Shown here piece by piece: positions 21,960 through 34,633 of a DNA stretch of 64,000 nt. The notes beneath the pieces are model-generated. The model saw only the letters and a list, made by a program, of their open reading frames with translations, was not told the origin of the DNA and ran no database searches. The number at the start of each line of letters is the position of its first letter. The first letter of the stretch is position 1. The translations under genes and the position numbers were made by a program. This DNA comes from Tamarix chinensis (taxonomy: Eukaryota; Streptophyta; Magnoliopsida; Caryophyllales; Tamaricaceae): the NCBI GenBank assembly GCA_030549775.1, contig CM060175.1, positions 46,807,915 to 46,871,914 of the forward strand. The letters are read 5' to 3'.

Positions 21960-22639
21960 CTATATACAAATATATCATCAAGGTAAACAATAATAAAGAC
22001 TCCAAGGAAGGGTCTAAGTATCTCAGTCATCAATCTCATCAAGGAAATTGGCGCATTACATAACCCAAATGGCAGCACCAATACCTTATACAACCCATAA
22101 TTAGTCTTGAAGGATGTCTTTCACTCGCCATTTTCCCTTATTCTCATTTGATGATAGCCTCTCCTAAGATCAATCTTCGAGAACACCTTTGCACTATGCA
22201 ACTCATCTAATATGTCATCCAATCTTGGCATCAGAAATCTGTACTTGATTGTGATGTTGTTGATTGATCTTGAATCAATACACATCCTCCACGTACCATC
22301 CTTCTTAGGTATCAAAAAAGCTGGAACTCCACATGGACTCATACTCTCCCGAATATAGCCCCGGTCTAGTAACTCTTGAACTTGTCTCTGTAGCTCCTTA
22401 GCCTCCTCCAAATTACACCTATAAGCTGGCTTATTTGGTAATGGGACTCTTGGCTTAGAATCAATAGCGTGCTCAATACCCCTCAAAGGAGGTAGCCTAA
22501 TTGGCAACGCATCCCGAAAAATATCGACATACTCTCTCAACACTTGTTGCAATTTTGGATCCATATTAGTATTCTCTCCTTGTTGGGATTCCTTTGCCAC
22601 CAATACATAGCATATCTTTCTCATCTTTGATAGCTTCAA
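21960..22639 (-). pseudogene. chromovirus G reverse transcriptase (broken, YLDDI kept)
   Basis: The frame 22639-22121 carries the RT fingers and palm: PAYRCNLEEAKELQRQVQEL, IPKKDGTWRMCIDSRSINN and FSKIDLRRGYHQMRI, with the first catalytic Asp present. The frame stops at TGA (22120-22118), where relatives have Trp. Beyond it the sequence remains alignable and reaches VYLDDIFVYSK (21988-21956), so both Asp of the YxDD box survive (Y-L-D-D-I at 21985-21971). Nonsense changes rather than active-site loss broke this RT. It lies downstream of the protease and upstream of RNase H, as in all Ty3/gypsy elements. Confidence 0.85.
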
Positions 22640-22809
22640 TTATCTCACACTCCTTAAGGATCAACATCTCCATGCTACTCTTCTTTCTTCCCCTCCTACA
22701 CTTGACATCTCCCTTCTCTTTTTTTTCTTCTCTTTTATTTGCTTCATGCTCTTGGTTCCTTCCCCCTTTTCATTCCTCAAAACCAAATCCTCCCCATCTA
22801 GATTAGGTT

Positions 22810-23169
22810 TTAACCTAAAATTCTTTTAGCCCTTGCACACCACTTAATCATTAAGGACTCCATCATGCACAACGTTCCTATCAAATTGCCAAGGCCTCCC
22901 CCAAAAATGTGACAAGCATCCATGGATAGAATATCACATAAAACATCATCAAAATAATTTCCAATCTTAAAAGAGATAAGAGTTTGTTTGGTTACCCTTA
23001 CACCTTTGTCTTTGTTGAGCCATTGGAGTGAATATGGTCTTAGATGACCCATGATCTCCAAACCAAGATTTTTCACCATCTTTTCACTAGCAGCATTAGT
23101 GCATGAGCCACTATTAGTGATGAATTCACATACAATATCACCAACTCTACACTTGTCCTTGTAAATCAT
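22810..23169 (-). pseudogene. chromovirus G protease region
   Basis: A 119-residue frame: MIYKDKCRVGDIVCEFITNS, GSCTNAASEKMVKNLGLEI, then LRPYSLQWLNKDKGVRVTKQ and CDILSMDACHIFGGG. It matches the aspartic protease of plant chromoviruses, whose flap and active-site region usually reads IIDGGSCTNVAS. Here the usual Asp-Gly-Gly is ITNSGS, so the catalytic Asp is lost. It would cut the Gag-Pol polyprotein. Confidence 0.75.
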
Positions 23170-23202
23170 CTCCCTTTGAGTAAGTAGAGGTTGTTATTGT
23201 AC

Positions 23203-23545
23203 TTAGAGCACCATTTGCAACACATAACAATCCACTTGGCCTTCTTTCAAAGCATCCTCCAAGCTATCACTCTCTTCTTCTTGGTCTCCATCAAGGTCTT
23301 CATTCTCATCACAAACCTCCATATTTTCTATCTCCTGCAAAGTTATTGCTCTTTGGTTTTGACAATCCCGAGAAAAGTGACCATAAACCCTAAACTTGAA
23401 GCATTGCGTGTTCACCTTATTAACCTTTTGATCCTTACCCTTTTCTTTACAAGTGAAATTTCTAACATTGTCTTTATTTGTGGCTTAAGAAATTGGTGGC
23501 TTCGACACCCCCTTGAACGTTGATCTATATGGAGCATTGGTTGAC
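23203..23545 (-). pseudogene. chromovirus G gag C-terminus with decayed zinc knuckle
   Basis: The frame 23415-23203 opens with TQCFKFRVYGHFSRDCQNQR, a CX2CX4HX4C nucleic-acid-binding knuckle in which the second Cys is Phe. An acidic run (DENEDLDGDQEEESDSLEDA) follows, typical of the gag-protease linker. Upstream to about 23545 a Lys/Ser/Thr-rich segment in a broken frame fits gag. The rest of gag is absent, which marks the truncation point. Confidence 0.7.
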
Positions 23546-24454
23546 TTTATTATCGAACATGTAGGATACATTATGCAGGTTTATGATGATGACCTATCCT
23601 TTAGTTTTTTTTGGGTTATGAGTGTAGGCATACAAAAATAGTTTATTTATGACATTTTCTTTATCCATAGGTGATGTCTTTTATTTGCATTGATCCTTTG
23701 CAACCATTATGAAGTGTTAACCATGGTTGTTAACCTTTCAATTTAGGTCTTATGAATCTATGATTCTATGATCTAAAATCCATTTAATGATCCCTAATTC
23801 TAGCTAGAATCTTAAAATAGCAAAATCATGGTAGGATATTACAATATTTGGTAGAATCTTATGAATATACATACTAATAATAGTTTTTTTATCTGTTTTC
23901 TTTAAAATATATTTTTCTCTTATTCACACTATATTTCTTCTCTAACTCTAAGCCTCTATCATTTTTATATAATGCATACAATATATTGATTACTAACTAA
24001 TGGAATGAAGCATGAGTGAGATATTAATAAGACAGCAAAGCAAATTGTTGGGAAAAATACTTACAAAAGTATCTTAACTCTATATATAGAATAAAAAATA
24101 TATGTTAAATTTTGTGATGTTATTTTTTTATTAATTTAGATTTAGTTCATAATTGTTTCAAGTTTTATACTTTGTAGCTTACAAGTATATTAGAGCCATA
24201 TTTTGTGTAATTTGTAGGATTTTACGATCCCACTATCTGATTCTACAATTTGATTTTTATTACCCCTATTGATTATAGGTAGAATCTTGACTTTAACAAT
24301 ATTGGTGTTAACTTCCTTTATATTCCATAGTTTTTTCATGAGTATGATTTGGGATCTATAAACCTTAACATTTAATCACATGAAATATATACTATATTGG
24401 TTTTTATTATTTAAGCTTTTCATTTCTTGGATGACTTATCTTCATATCTAATAT
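23546..24454. other. AT-rich spacer between element G and LTR C3
   Basis: No LTR termini with TSD and no coding. Motifs related to ATTCTATGATC/TAGAATCTTAAAATAG recur (23755-23870, 24200-24290), suggesting a decayed dispersed repeat. ATATTACA at about 23840 resembles an LTR end but has no partner. Confidence 0.35.
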
Positions 24455-24574
24455 GGGACTATAATACGCGATCCTAAAATCCTTCAAAATGTAATTATTT
24501 ATGTTAATATTAAAAAAATAGTTTTGGATTTAAAAAGGTTTGGAAATTTGGATAAAAATATAAATTTTAGGTAG

Positions 24575-26140
24575 TAATCAATTGGTTTCCCAAATCAATC
24601 AATCGGTATGACCAAAGACTTACATTTTTATTCTTAGGATATCCAGTTGACTGGTTACCTAAATCAATTGACTGGTTATATTGCAATTCTAGATCCTTTT
24701 ATGTTTTTTCTTTGCTTCTCTTTCGAAATTTTATGTAAACTTTAAATTATAGTATCCTTGTGCTAATGAGATTTTTTGGCGCTTTAGGATTTGTTTGCTT
24801 TATTTAGGTAATCTTATGATTTTATTTAGCTAAAAATCCCCCTAAAATACTTCTTGAAGTAGTTTCTCACCTCTCTCTCTTCCTCGCTATCTTTTCTTCT
24901 CAGGAAGCCAAGGTTTCATGTAGACCTTTCCCCTACACCTCCTAACTTGCCTTACCTCTTTCATGGCTTAATTTCACTCCACCTCCACCATCCTTCATCA
25001 TTTTCACCTTTTACACTTTATATTTTACACTCAACCAAAGTCAATACTTATTATATCCTTTTTCCCTTTTATATTTCCCCAAATATCCTTCCTTAGGCTT
25101 CATTTCTAATTCATTTTAATCTTATCCTTTAAATATTTCTCTATTTTATCTATTTCCCTTGGTTTATTTTGTTAAGTATTGAGCTTTCCCTATTTTTTTC
25201 TTCCTACTGGAAATTGAGCCCCTTACCTCCCATTTTCCCTTTATTTTCTTAGCTAGTTCCCTCTTTTATTTCCTCTAATATTTTCTTTAATTCTTCTTTG
25301 TTTTCCCTTCAAAAGCATAGGAGTAAATTGTAATAAATGTTGAAGATCATAGACTTTCTCCTCTTGGTAACCATGTTAATAGGAGGAGATTTAGTTGTGC
25401 TTCTTTCTCAATTCTTCTATTTTTTATTTGGTTTCAAAATAAATTTTTTATTTTAAATTTTCTTTTTCTTGGGATAACAAAGGGTCTTGGTAGAAATGAG
25501 CAATTGATTTATGTTAGAAGGTTTTGCTAGAAGGAAATATATTCTTATTTTTAATATAACTAAGATTTGGTGTTGTTAACTATGTTATGACCTTGGTGTG
25601 TTCCATGATATTTATGTGCTATTTGAATCGTTAAATTTTGAGCATGTTTTATGATTTATATTTTTAGAATCTAGAGCATGTTTTGGCTATTTTGGCCTTA
25701 AAAAGGAAATTGGTGAATTGAGTATGATATGATATATATTGGTTATATATCACAAATCTATATCTTTTTTTAAGTGTTAGGAATGTATTCATATGTGTGT
25801 TTACATCATAAGAACATGCTAGGTTTATTTAGGAAGAATATGTGAATTTATGGTTAGGTGCTATTTTGCCCAAATCGCGTGATTGGTAGGTCAAACCCGT
25901 CAATTGGTTCTTATGAATAGCCAATTGGTTCGATGAACACATCATCTAGTAATTTTGTGTCTAAAGTTCTTATGGTCTTGGCCTAAACATTTCAATTGGT
26001 TTGACCTAACCCATCGACTAGTTCTTATGAATGATGGATTGGTTAGACCAACCATTCAACTAGTTTCTCTGTGTTATTTATTTCTTCTTGGGTTTGGTAT
26101 GCCCAAACCAATTAATATGTCCTAGGGACCGATTGGTTGG
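24575..26140 (+). repeat. palindromic CCAATTGATTGG-type site clusters in LTR C3
   Basis: Two clusters (24575-24680 and 25868-26140) with sites such as AATCAATTGGTTTCC, AATTGACTGGTTA and AACCCATCGACTAGTTC, the decayed forms of an ACCGGTCGATCGGT-like palindrome. Confidence 0.55.
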
Positions 26141-28246
26141 TTCCATACATTTTTACCATGCTTATTTATTCTTTCTTGATTATTCTTAAGGTTTATGTTA
26201 TAATTTTTCCACTAGTTTTTAATGTTAAATCCTCATCTTGGCAATGCATAATTGAAATTAAGGAAAGATTAAAATGGTGAATTATGTGTTGTACCTTGGA
26301 GGCCTAGTTCGGATGAGTTTATTGTTATCTTCGAAACACCTAATCTAGTGGATTGGATGCCTTAGTTTATGTTTGGTGTTATCACTTAGAAATACCCGAT
26401 TGGTTAGTAATGGAATTTAGTTGTGATTTATGGTATCACCTAATAATTATTAATAATGAAAATAAAAAATTTGTTCAAGTATTTTTTTGAAACTCTCGAA
26501 GTATCTAACCTAGAGTTAGTGGGTGGGTATGGAATTCCCCATCTATAGAAACCCTAATTATAAAGTGGAAATTATATGTAATTAGTTATAATAACAATAT
26601 TAGGATATCTTGTATTAAATTTATTATTTGATTTTTTATTATTATGGTATATTAGATATAAATTTAATATGATAGAAAGTTTATTATTAGTTTTAACCAT
26701 AGTTGGAACCCAGACCTATATCCAATTTACTAAGAAATCCTAATTTTTCTAACCAAATGTTTTTCCTTGGTACCCTTATCCTATTGTGAGTAATTTTCTC
26801 TATATCCCACTTTTCCCTGGCATAACCTTCCCATGCACGCCATCCTCTATTATTCACCCATGCCTATATTTATTTTTCCCTATTGTGTGTTTTGCTCATC
26901 TATGTTGACCTTGCTCCATTCTGACACCATCGGCCATATAATCCCCCCTCTCCTTTTGTTTTGGTGTTCTAGATTAAGCTAAATAGGCCACCTTCTTTCC
27001 CTCTTGTTTCTTTTCTTCTCCCTTCTCCCTACTCTAGTTTAGTGTGAACCAGCACCACCCCATCATCATCATTCACATTCATCACCACAACACCTTACCA
27101 TTAGCAACCACCAAGCACAAGTATTTTCCTCTATGAACCATGAGCACCACCTCCCCATTAGTTCCCCTCGATGTTTCCAACCATTACCAACCCAAGATTC
27201 TACATTCTTCTATTCCCATTGTGCTCTATATCGACCTTTTTTTTAGGTACACAGTTATGCGCTATTGCATGCCTCAATCGTAGCTCACTTACATAGCACA
27301 CTCACGACCCTTCCACATCCTATGAACTCTATTCTTGTTAGTTCCTCTCATGCTTGTGTGCCCTTCTCATAACCCATGTATTCCTCTCCTTTTTTTTCTA
27401 TTGCATGATCATGTGCACCCCATACCCCCCCGATACATGTTTGTTTCTCTCGATAGTGCATGCAAGATCGTGCCCTCGATCTTCTCCTTGTGCACAACCG
27501 TGATTATCACCCCATAACCAAAATCACCTCTTTGTAATGGAAACAAGTGTTATTTCCTCCCCTTTGATCTCTATGACTTTGTATCATTGTTCTCTTGTTG
27601 CGTTGTTACCTCGTGTAGCTTCATTTGCCTAGTTATTTTCTAAATCCCTTTCCTAAGTTTATTTTAAATTAATTCTAGTAAATTTTTTTATTCTATTATA
27701 TACTAATATATGTCTTGGTTGTGTTGATGTAAGAAGTTTGAATAGGTTGAGTGGAGACTATTTAGGTAATTCTTGCTTTATTTTTTGGTTAGATAAGAGG
27801 TGATTGTACCCTTATACTAAGATGTGAAATTGTGTAATGACATATAAAGGTCATTAGGTGGCTTTGGGTATGATTTATCCATGGGTTTTTGAAGGAATAT
27901 ATGTGTGTGTTATACTTTGAAAGTTCTACAATAGGTATTCAAGTGTTATAATTAAGTGTGAACATGAAAGTATAATATTAAATTATTAGCATGTGTTCAA
28001 CGTATTATTTAATATAAGATATATGCATGTGTATTCTTTTGAATGGTTAACATATGCATGTCTAGGGTTTTGTTAGGATTTATGATTTTGTCAATATTAT
28101 GATGTAAATTTCATGCTAAGTGATCCATGATTATTATTGTACAGTAGCTAGGGTTGATATAAATAGCATAAAAGCATTCATGCATAATTAGGGTTATAAT
28201 ATGGCAATCGTCATTCTTGTGAACTAGGGTTAGAAATGATCCTTTA

Positions 28247-28248
<2 letters not shown>

Positions 28249-28278
<30 letters not shown>
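28249..28278. repeat. (TA)n microsatellite
   Basis: About 14 TA steps inside block I. Confidence 0.9.
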
Positions 28279-28281
<3 letters not shown>

Positions 28282-29823
28282 TTTACCTTCTAAATGCCAT
28301 AATATGCTATTAATATATATGATACGTTAGAAATGCATGATTAGGGTTTATATGCGTAAGTTACTAAATGCAAGAAAAGTAGAAAATATAGTTAACCACT
28401 AAATCATGAACACTACTTTCATGCTAAAATATTGTGAATTAATATATTTTATCATTTTGATGACAAATTCTTATAATGATAAGGTTTAGTACAAATTTTA
28501 GATAATAATGGTGAAATTAGTGTTTTAAGGGCATTATGGTCGTTTTTGACCCAATTCACCTAATGTGAATAATTTAACATAGGATGGCCTTATATATTTT
28601 ATAGGTTCATCTTAGTGTTGACTTTGACCTTAACTTGAATTTTTGATCTAAAGGTTGACTTGAATAATTGAAAACAAAGGAAAAATAGTTATGTATGGAA
28701 ATGAGAATTGTTGTGCAATATGTGATATTTGTGGTTACTTCATAAATCATTAACACTTAGAGTGTAATAACTCTATTCTTGAAATGGTTCCTCTCTAAGA
28801 TTAGGTACCCTAGATATGAGGTAGGAGCCTTTAGTTTCTTTTGGTTTGTTGGTGTGCCATTGTGTCGCAACAAGGTTCTAGTCTACTCTATAGGTAACCT
28901 ACGGGCCCTATAAGGGATATTAGTACTTACGAATTAGATTTATTAGGTTTGTAGGGTATTGTGTTGCCTTGTGCACTAGTATAATTAGAGTGTTGTTATG
29001 CCTCTTAGTGGTATGGTTGATAGGATACTATGATGCCTTATATGCTGGTATGACAAGCGTACTTTTCTATCTGCGAGTTCTTATTATATCCCACCAAGTA
29101 ATTAAATATGTAAGTAACTATTGTATAACATGTAAATGGATTATTCAGGATTATTCTTTTGGTAGCTATTTTTGTGCATTACATGGCTTGGTATATGTTC
29201 TGGTAGTCACCTTAGCACCCAACCTTGGTATTTTAGAATTGATTTGGATTTGTTGATTTGATAGTTTCCTCAACACCCTACCTTTGGTGCTTGGAATTGA
29301 TTTGATTATATCAATTTTGGTCATTTCATTATCATATTATTTCCCACATTACTACTAATTATCTTATGTGGCCTTGCATATTAGAGTTGTGTAATGGTTC
29401 ACTTAGTACCTTAGTATTTATGTGTTATATTTTACAGTCTCCTACCTATTCAATAGATACTTTTTGTCTTGAAGGAATACTTTGGGGGTTCAACTTGATG
29501 ATTTTTGGTAGATATTGAGAGTTAGGACTATCTAGTATTCATTCGAGTATGTTTTGATCCGAACATTCCTTAGACTCTTATATTTCTTGCTATTTCTCCT
29601 TTTGTTATATTGCAACTTAATTAACCAATCCTGCATTCATTAGAATAATTTGTCTTTAAGTTGTCAATGTTAATTTAAGTACAATAGCACTTTTGCCTTA
29701 GCACTTAGTATAAGAATGATTAAGAATGTCACACTCATACTAATTATGACTGTAATACCTATCATTTTTATAATTAATGCTTCTGCAAAATAAATTTTTT
29801 AAGTAATAAAATGGGGGTGTAAC

Positions 29824-32800
29824 TGTAATAGCCTATATTTTTAAAATCCAATTTTATTAAGTTTAATGATTTTATTAGCATAATTTGATGTAATTATTTA
29901 ATTATTTTAATTTCGATTCATTTTATGGATTTATCGATGATTTTGACTTCATAATTGAATTTTATTAATCATTGTTGTTGCGGATCATTCAAGACAAATT
30001 CGTTCACGACCATGATTTTATTGTATTCATATGATTTCAATTTCGATTAAAAATATATAGTTCCATTCTTTCTCTTTTTTTGATTTTTAATATTTTAGAT
30101 TCGTTTTTTATTATAACTTCGTCATGTGATTATGACTTTATTTTGGGAGTTATATTTCATTAACGAAATATATTATTTAAATTATAAAATTTCTATTTAA
30201 AATATTCAAATTTATTTTAATAATTTTATCCATAGAAAATATTTCTGACTTTAAATTTATCCATTTCCGAAGTCGTTAACAGAAGGTTTTAAATTAAAAA
30301 AGATCTTTGGAGCTTATTTATGGATTTCTTTCCGAAATCATTTTTTTCACCCTTTTTGGTTGTGGAAGACCAATTTCGGAAATTATTTAAATTAGTCTCA
30401 GTTTACTAGAATTTGACTTAAATATTTTCTTATATGCTTTTAAATAATTTTTTGAGGTCTTATAATGCATTTTCATAAACAATATAAAATTTTACGATTA
30501 TTGGTAATTTCTTCCAAAAATATTCCAAAATTATTTATATAGCTCTTATATTGATTTTAGGCCTTCAGACCCTTATGAAATAATTTTTGCTAAATAAATT
30601 TTAGATAAAATCTTCCAATAATATTTTTTTTAGATGTTTAGTATTTGCTGTATATTTTTTATTGCAAAAAAAAAAAGAAAAAAGAAAAATTCTTGATCGG
30701 TACCCGACCCTCCCTATTCTTTTCCTTTTCTCTGTTCTTCTCTCCCTTCTCTTCTCTTTCTCTTTCCCGACTGCCCTGCTCCCTGCACCCGAGCCCCAAT
30801 CCTAGCCCTCATCTCCTCCTTCTCCCTCCACCGTCGTTGACCATCGGCAGCCACTACAGCCACGACCGCCACCGATGACGCCGCAATAAGTAGCAGCCAC
30901 AATAGCCATAGTAGAAGCCAAACAACAGCCGCAAGCAGCAGCAACAGTAGGAGCAGGTGGTGCCATCGTCAGGCCATGGCGAGCTTAGGTGATGGCTAGA
31001 GAGCACCGATCGACCTCCAACAAAGCTTCTCCGACCTTCACCTATCTCAATTTGTTAGTTTCATTTAGTTTAAATTTCTAAAAACCCTAACCCTTGTTTT
31101 GATTAATTGAGTATGAATTAGCTTATGATAACCTAAATTGATTGTGTAATTATGTATATATATGTTATATGATTGATGTATAGTGGTTAATTGTAGTGTA
31201 TTTGGTTGGTTTGTGAAAATTGGATCTTTTGCCAGGTTACGTTTGAATTTTTTGGATTAGTCCGATTAAGCTATTTTGGGTAAATTAATTTTACAATATA
31301 CTATAAAATGTATCTAATTTCATGCCAGATCAATCAATTTGAGAAATTTATGCATAATTAATAAGAATTAACCTTCTATATCAAAATTCGTGTGTGACAA
31401 AGTGGGTTGTATAGTTGAGTTGTTTCACTTAATTAATTTTATAATATCATTTAACATGTATTTAATTTCATATCGGAAGTATTGATTTGGGAAAATTGAG
31501 TGAAATTAATCGAAATTGGATATTTAGGTCAAAACTCTTGCGGGTCTAAATTAGATTGTGTAATCGGATTATTTTCTTTAATTTATTATATAATTTACAT
31601 TAGATTACATTTAATTACAATTTCGAACCGTCAATTTATATATTTCAGCAATAATTGATTGAATTTGAGTTCCAGGCTCAAAAACTCTAATTCTACTAAA
31701 TTTGGTATTTCTTTTATTGGTTTTCATCAATTCATTGTATGATATATTATAACATATGTCTAATTAAATTTCTAAACATTCAATTTAATTAAATTAATAG
31801 AATTCAACTGAATTGTATTTTTGGGCCTAAAATCCTAAATTTCAAGTGAAATTATAAAATTGGTCATTTGTATATTTGTTTTTCTAAAATTAAATTTATA
31901 GAAATAGTTGAAATGATCATAATTGTATTCTAATACCTTCGATTGGAGTTAATTGATTTAAATTATCCGAGGTTGCATCTTGGGCTTTGAAACCCTAATT
32001 TTGGTAACTGATTATCTTGAATTGACTACTCGGAAGATTATTTCATTGAAATTGATTATCTAGATTTATTTAAAATTAGTTAAATTGTACTATTAAGCTA
32101 TTAATTTGAGATAATAAAAGTTAATTAGTCGGTTCATAGTTTGGGCATGGAAAACCCTAATTTTCAAAGATGGTTTTATAAAATTGATTGTACTATGTGT
32201 CTTTTACCTAATCAATTTTTGGCTTTGATTTTAAATCATTTGAATTATGTTTTTATCTTATTGGGTTGGATTTGGTTATCTGCAAATGGTTGGTTTATCT
32301 TTTGGGCTGTAAAACCTAACTAATAAATCATTTTTGATAAAAATAACTTATAATCTATTTTTTTCCCGACTTTCTAAATCTGTTTGAAATGCCCTAAGTG
32401 ATATGTGTTTAACCCGATTTGATTAATATTTAATCTTAAATCTTAATAGAGCAACACTCACAAGTGTTAGGTTTGGATACGTTTTCTAAGAAAGATTGTT
32501 TGTGTTTGTTTATGTCTATTTAATTATAATAATTGAATTATTGATCGATAAGATAGTTTCTAACCTAGTTTTTGATTTCTATTGACGATCTAGGAAAACT
32601 TTCTTGTGGATTGTCTAGCTCTCGATATCTCTCTGTCTTTATCAATTTGCTTAGCTAGCTTCAAATTTAGGTAAGTCACTTCTTACCTTTACTTAGGGGG
32701 AATCTAGAATGTATGTTTGTTCGAAGTAGAAGATGATAAGTATGCCTATCGATTATTTAATCATGTTAAGTGTATGCTGTGTTCTGTATGGTAATTGTAT

Positions 32801-34633
32801 GTATGTATGAATATATAGCCTCAATTCAAATGTGTGTTAGTATGACACTTGAATATAGTATATATTTGAGTATGTAAAGGGTTGAGTATGGATCAAAATT
32901 ATATGATACCTTATGCTATATCTTTATATCATGGAATTATTCGGCCTTAGTGCCACTTGAATTAGTTCAGCTTTAATGCCTCTTGGGTTAGTTCGGCTTT
33001 AATGCTGCTTGGCTTTAATGTCACTTGAAATTGATATAATAATAGAAATTTATTATGTTGATGGAAGTGAGCTAAGTGATGTTATGTGGATCTAATTTAT
33101 AATTGGTTAAATTCTTGAATAAGATACTAATCATTTAAAGTGAAAGATCACGTGAGTTGGGCCGGGGTGTTTATGGGTCCGTTCTAGCGGATGATAATAG
33201 TGGCTCAAGTATGTTGTCCTTGAGAGGTGATTCAAACCATTCCATTGGTTAAGAATAGTGGTTGAGGAGCATTTTACCCTGAGAAGTGTTGGGTCTGTTC
33301 CACCGAACTATAATAGTGGCTTAGGTGTTCTGTCCTTGAGATGTGCTTCAGTCCATTCCACCAGATTAAGAATAGTCGAGCCCTATACTCAATGTGAAAA
33401 ATAATGAGTCTGAGATAAGTAACCAATGATTAAGACACTAATCACTTACAATGAAAGATTACATGAGTCAGGACCGAGGTGTAGGAGTCCATTCCCCTAA
33501 TTTAATAATAGTGGTCAGGCACGGTTTGCCCTGGGAGGTGTTTCAGACCATTCCACCGGTTTAAGAATAGTGGCCATGAGCATTTTGCCTTGGGAGGTGT
33601 AGAATCCGTTCCACCGGCTTAATAATAGTGACCAAGAGCGTTTTTCCTTGAGAGGTGTTTCAATCTGTTCCATCAGATTAAGAATAATAGGGTCCCTAAA
33701 CTTATCATAGATAAATAAAATTGGATTTAATAATGATTATTATTGAATTGTTGGATTGGTGTTACTTACCATACGATCATGATTTATTGTACACTTGTAC
33801 CCTATGTGCCATCATGTCTAGTCATGTGTTCATAAGCATGAATTCATGACCCTATGTTTTATCGTATGTAATACTTGTATAATTGAGCATGAGTCATTAT
33901 ATGAGTAGAATATCGTATGTATTGCATATATAATTGAGCATGAATTATTATATGAGTAGAATGGTGCATTTATCATATATACAATTGAGCATTAGCATTA
34001 TAAGCTAGAGATTTCCATATCTTATGTGTATCATGTTTCCTTCCATAAGTTAGGTAGTCTTTATTTACTCAGTACCGGACCCGTATTGATACTACCTTGG
34101 TTGAATGGGTCCTATGATGATCCACTGATGGTGGGGAGCAGACATGTTGTGTAGGTTTGAGATTAGATATTGTTTTTGGGTTGAAGGCTTGGCTTGAGAG
34201 AGTAGGCAATCTGGAGTTTGATCCCTCGGGATTTGTCTTCATTGTCTGTATTTATTTTTGAAAGTTTCAAATGTTGTATTTAAAATTTTAAGGTGTTGTA
34301 ATTGACTTTTAATTTCTCATGCTCTAATAAGCTTTTAAAATCCAGGTTTATTTTACAGGTTTTGCTGATTTATTCAGTGATAATTTTATTCTGTGAAATT
34401 GTTCACTTGCCATCTGCCTATGGATATCTCCTTGTGGGAGTTTATCCTCATGACATAGATGTTGTTTGAATTTTTGTTTGATAGATTTTAGCCTTACATC
34501 TAGTGTGAGATAGATGGTGGACATTTATATTGTGTTAGATATGGTGGTAAAATATCCCAAATTCTATTTTAACTTCCGCATTATTCTTTTAAAAAAAAAA
34601 AAAATTTCCAAGAGCGAATTTTGGGGTGTTACA
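29824..34633 (+). mobile_element. solo LTR H, inserted at the end of block I
   Basis: A 4810-bp block starting TGTAATAGCCTATATTTT and ending CGAATTTTGGGGTGTTACA. Flanks GTAAC (29819-29823) and ATTAC (34634-34638) share three of five bases; both are one step from GTTAC, which would complete the GTGTTACA end of block I. It contains a short pyrimidine-rich island (30690-30960) and a double TAATAGTGG block (33160-33690), so it belongs with A, B, D and E. No coding is present. Confidence 0.65.
33160..33690 (+). repeat. double block of TAATAGTGG repeats in LTR H
   Basis: Blocks 33160-33390 and 33470-33690, each led by a box (AATCATTTAAAGTGAAAGA, then AATCACTTACAATGAAAGA) and made of units around CCACCGG..TAATAATAGTGG with TTTTGCCYTGRGAGGTG tails. 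Confidence 0.65.

Larger units (their letters stand above)
15000..23545 (-). mobile_element. 5'-truncated CRM/Reina-like chromovirus G, split by LTR D
   Basis: Minus-strand Ty3/gypsy element. From its 5' side it shows the C-terminal part of gag with a zinc knuckle, protease, RT, RNase H, integrase and integrase C-terminus (23545 down to 19825). A purine tract (ATGGGGAGAA) and the presumed 3' LTR follow (about 15406 down to 15000). The order PR-RT-RH-IN defines Ty3/gypsy, and integrase wording such as GLYVPLPVLNQPW resembles CRM/Reina chromoviruses. I see no chromodomain after the integrase. The first part of gag and the whole 5' LTR are missing. LTR D (15407-19765) sits at the purine tract/3' LTR junction. 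Stops and frameshifts throughout mark it as dead. Confidence 0.75.

Noticed and set aside
28969..29256. 95-residue hydrophobic frame in block I
   Set aside because: No homology I recognise, in AT-rich LTR sequence; hydrophobic frames are expected from T-rich DNA.
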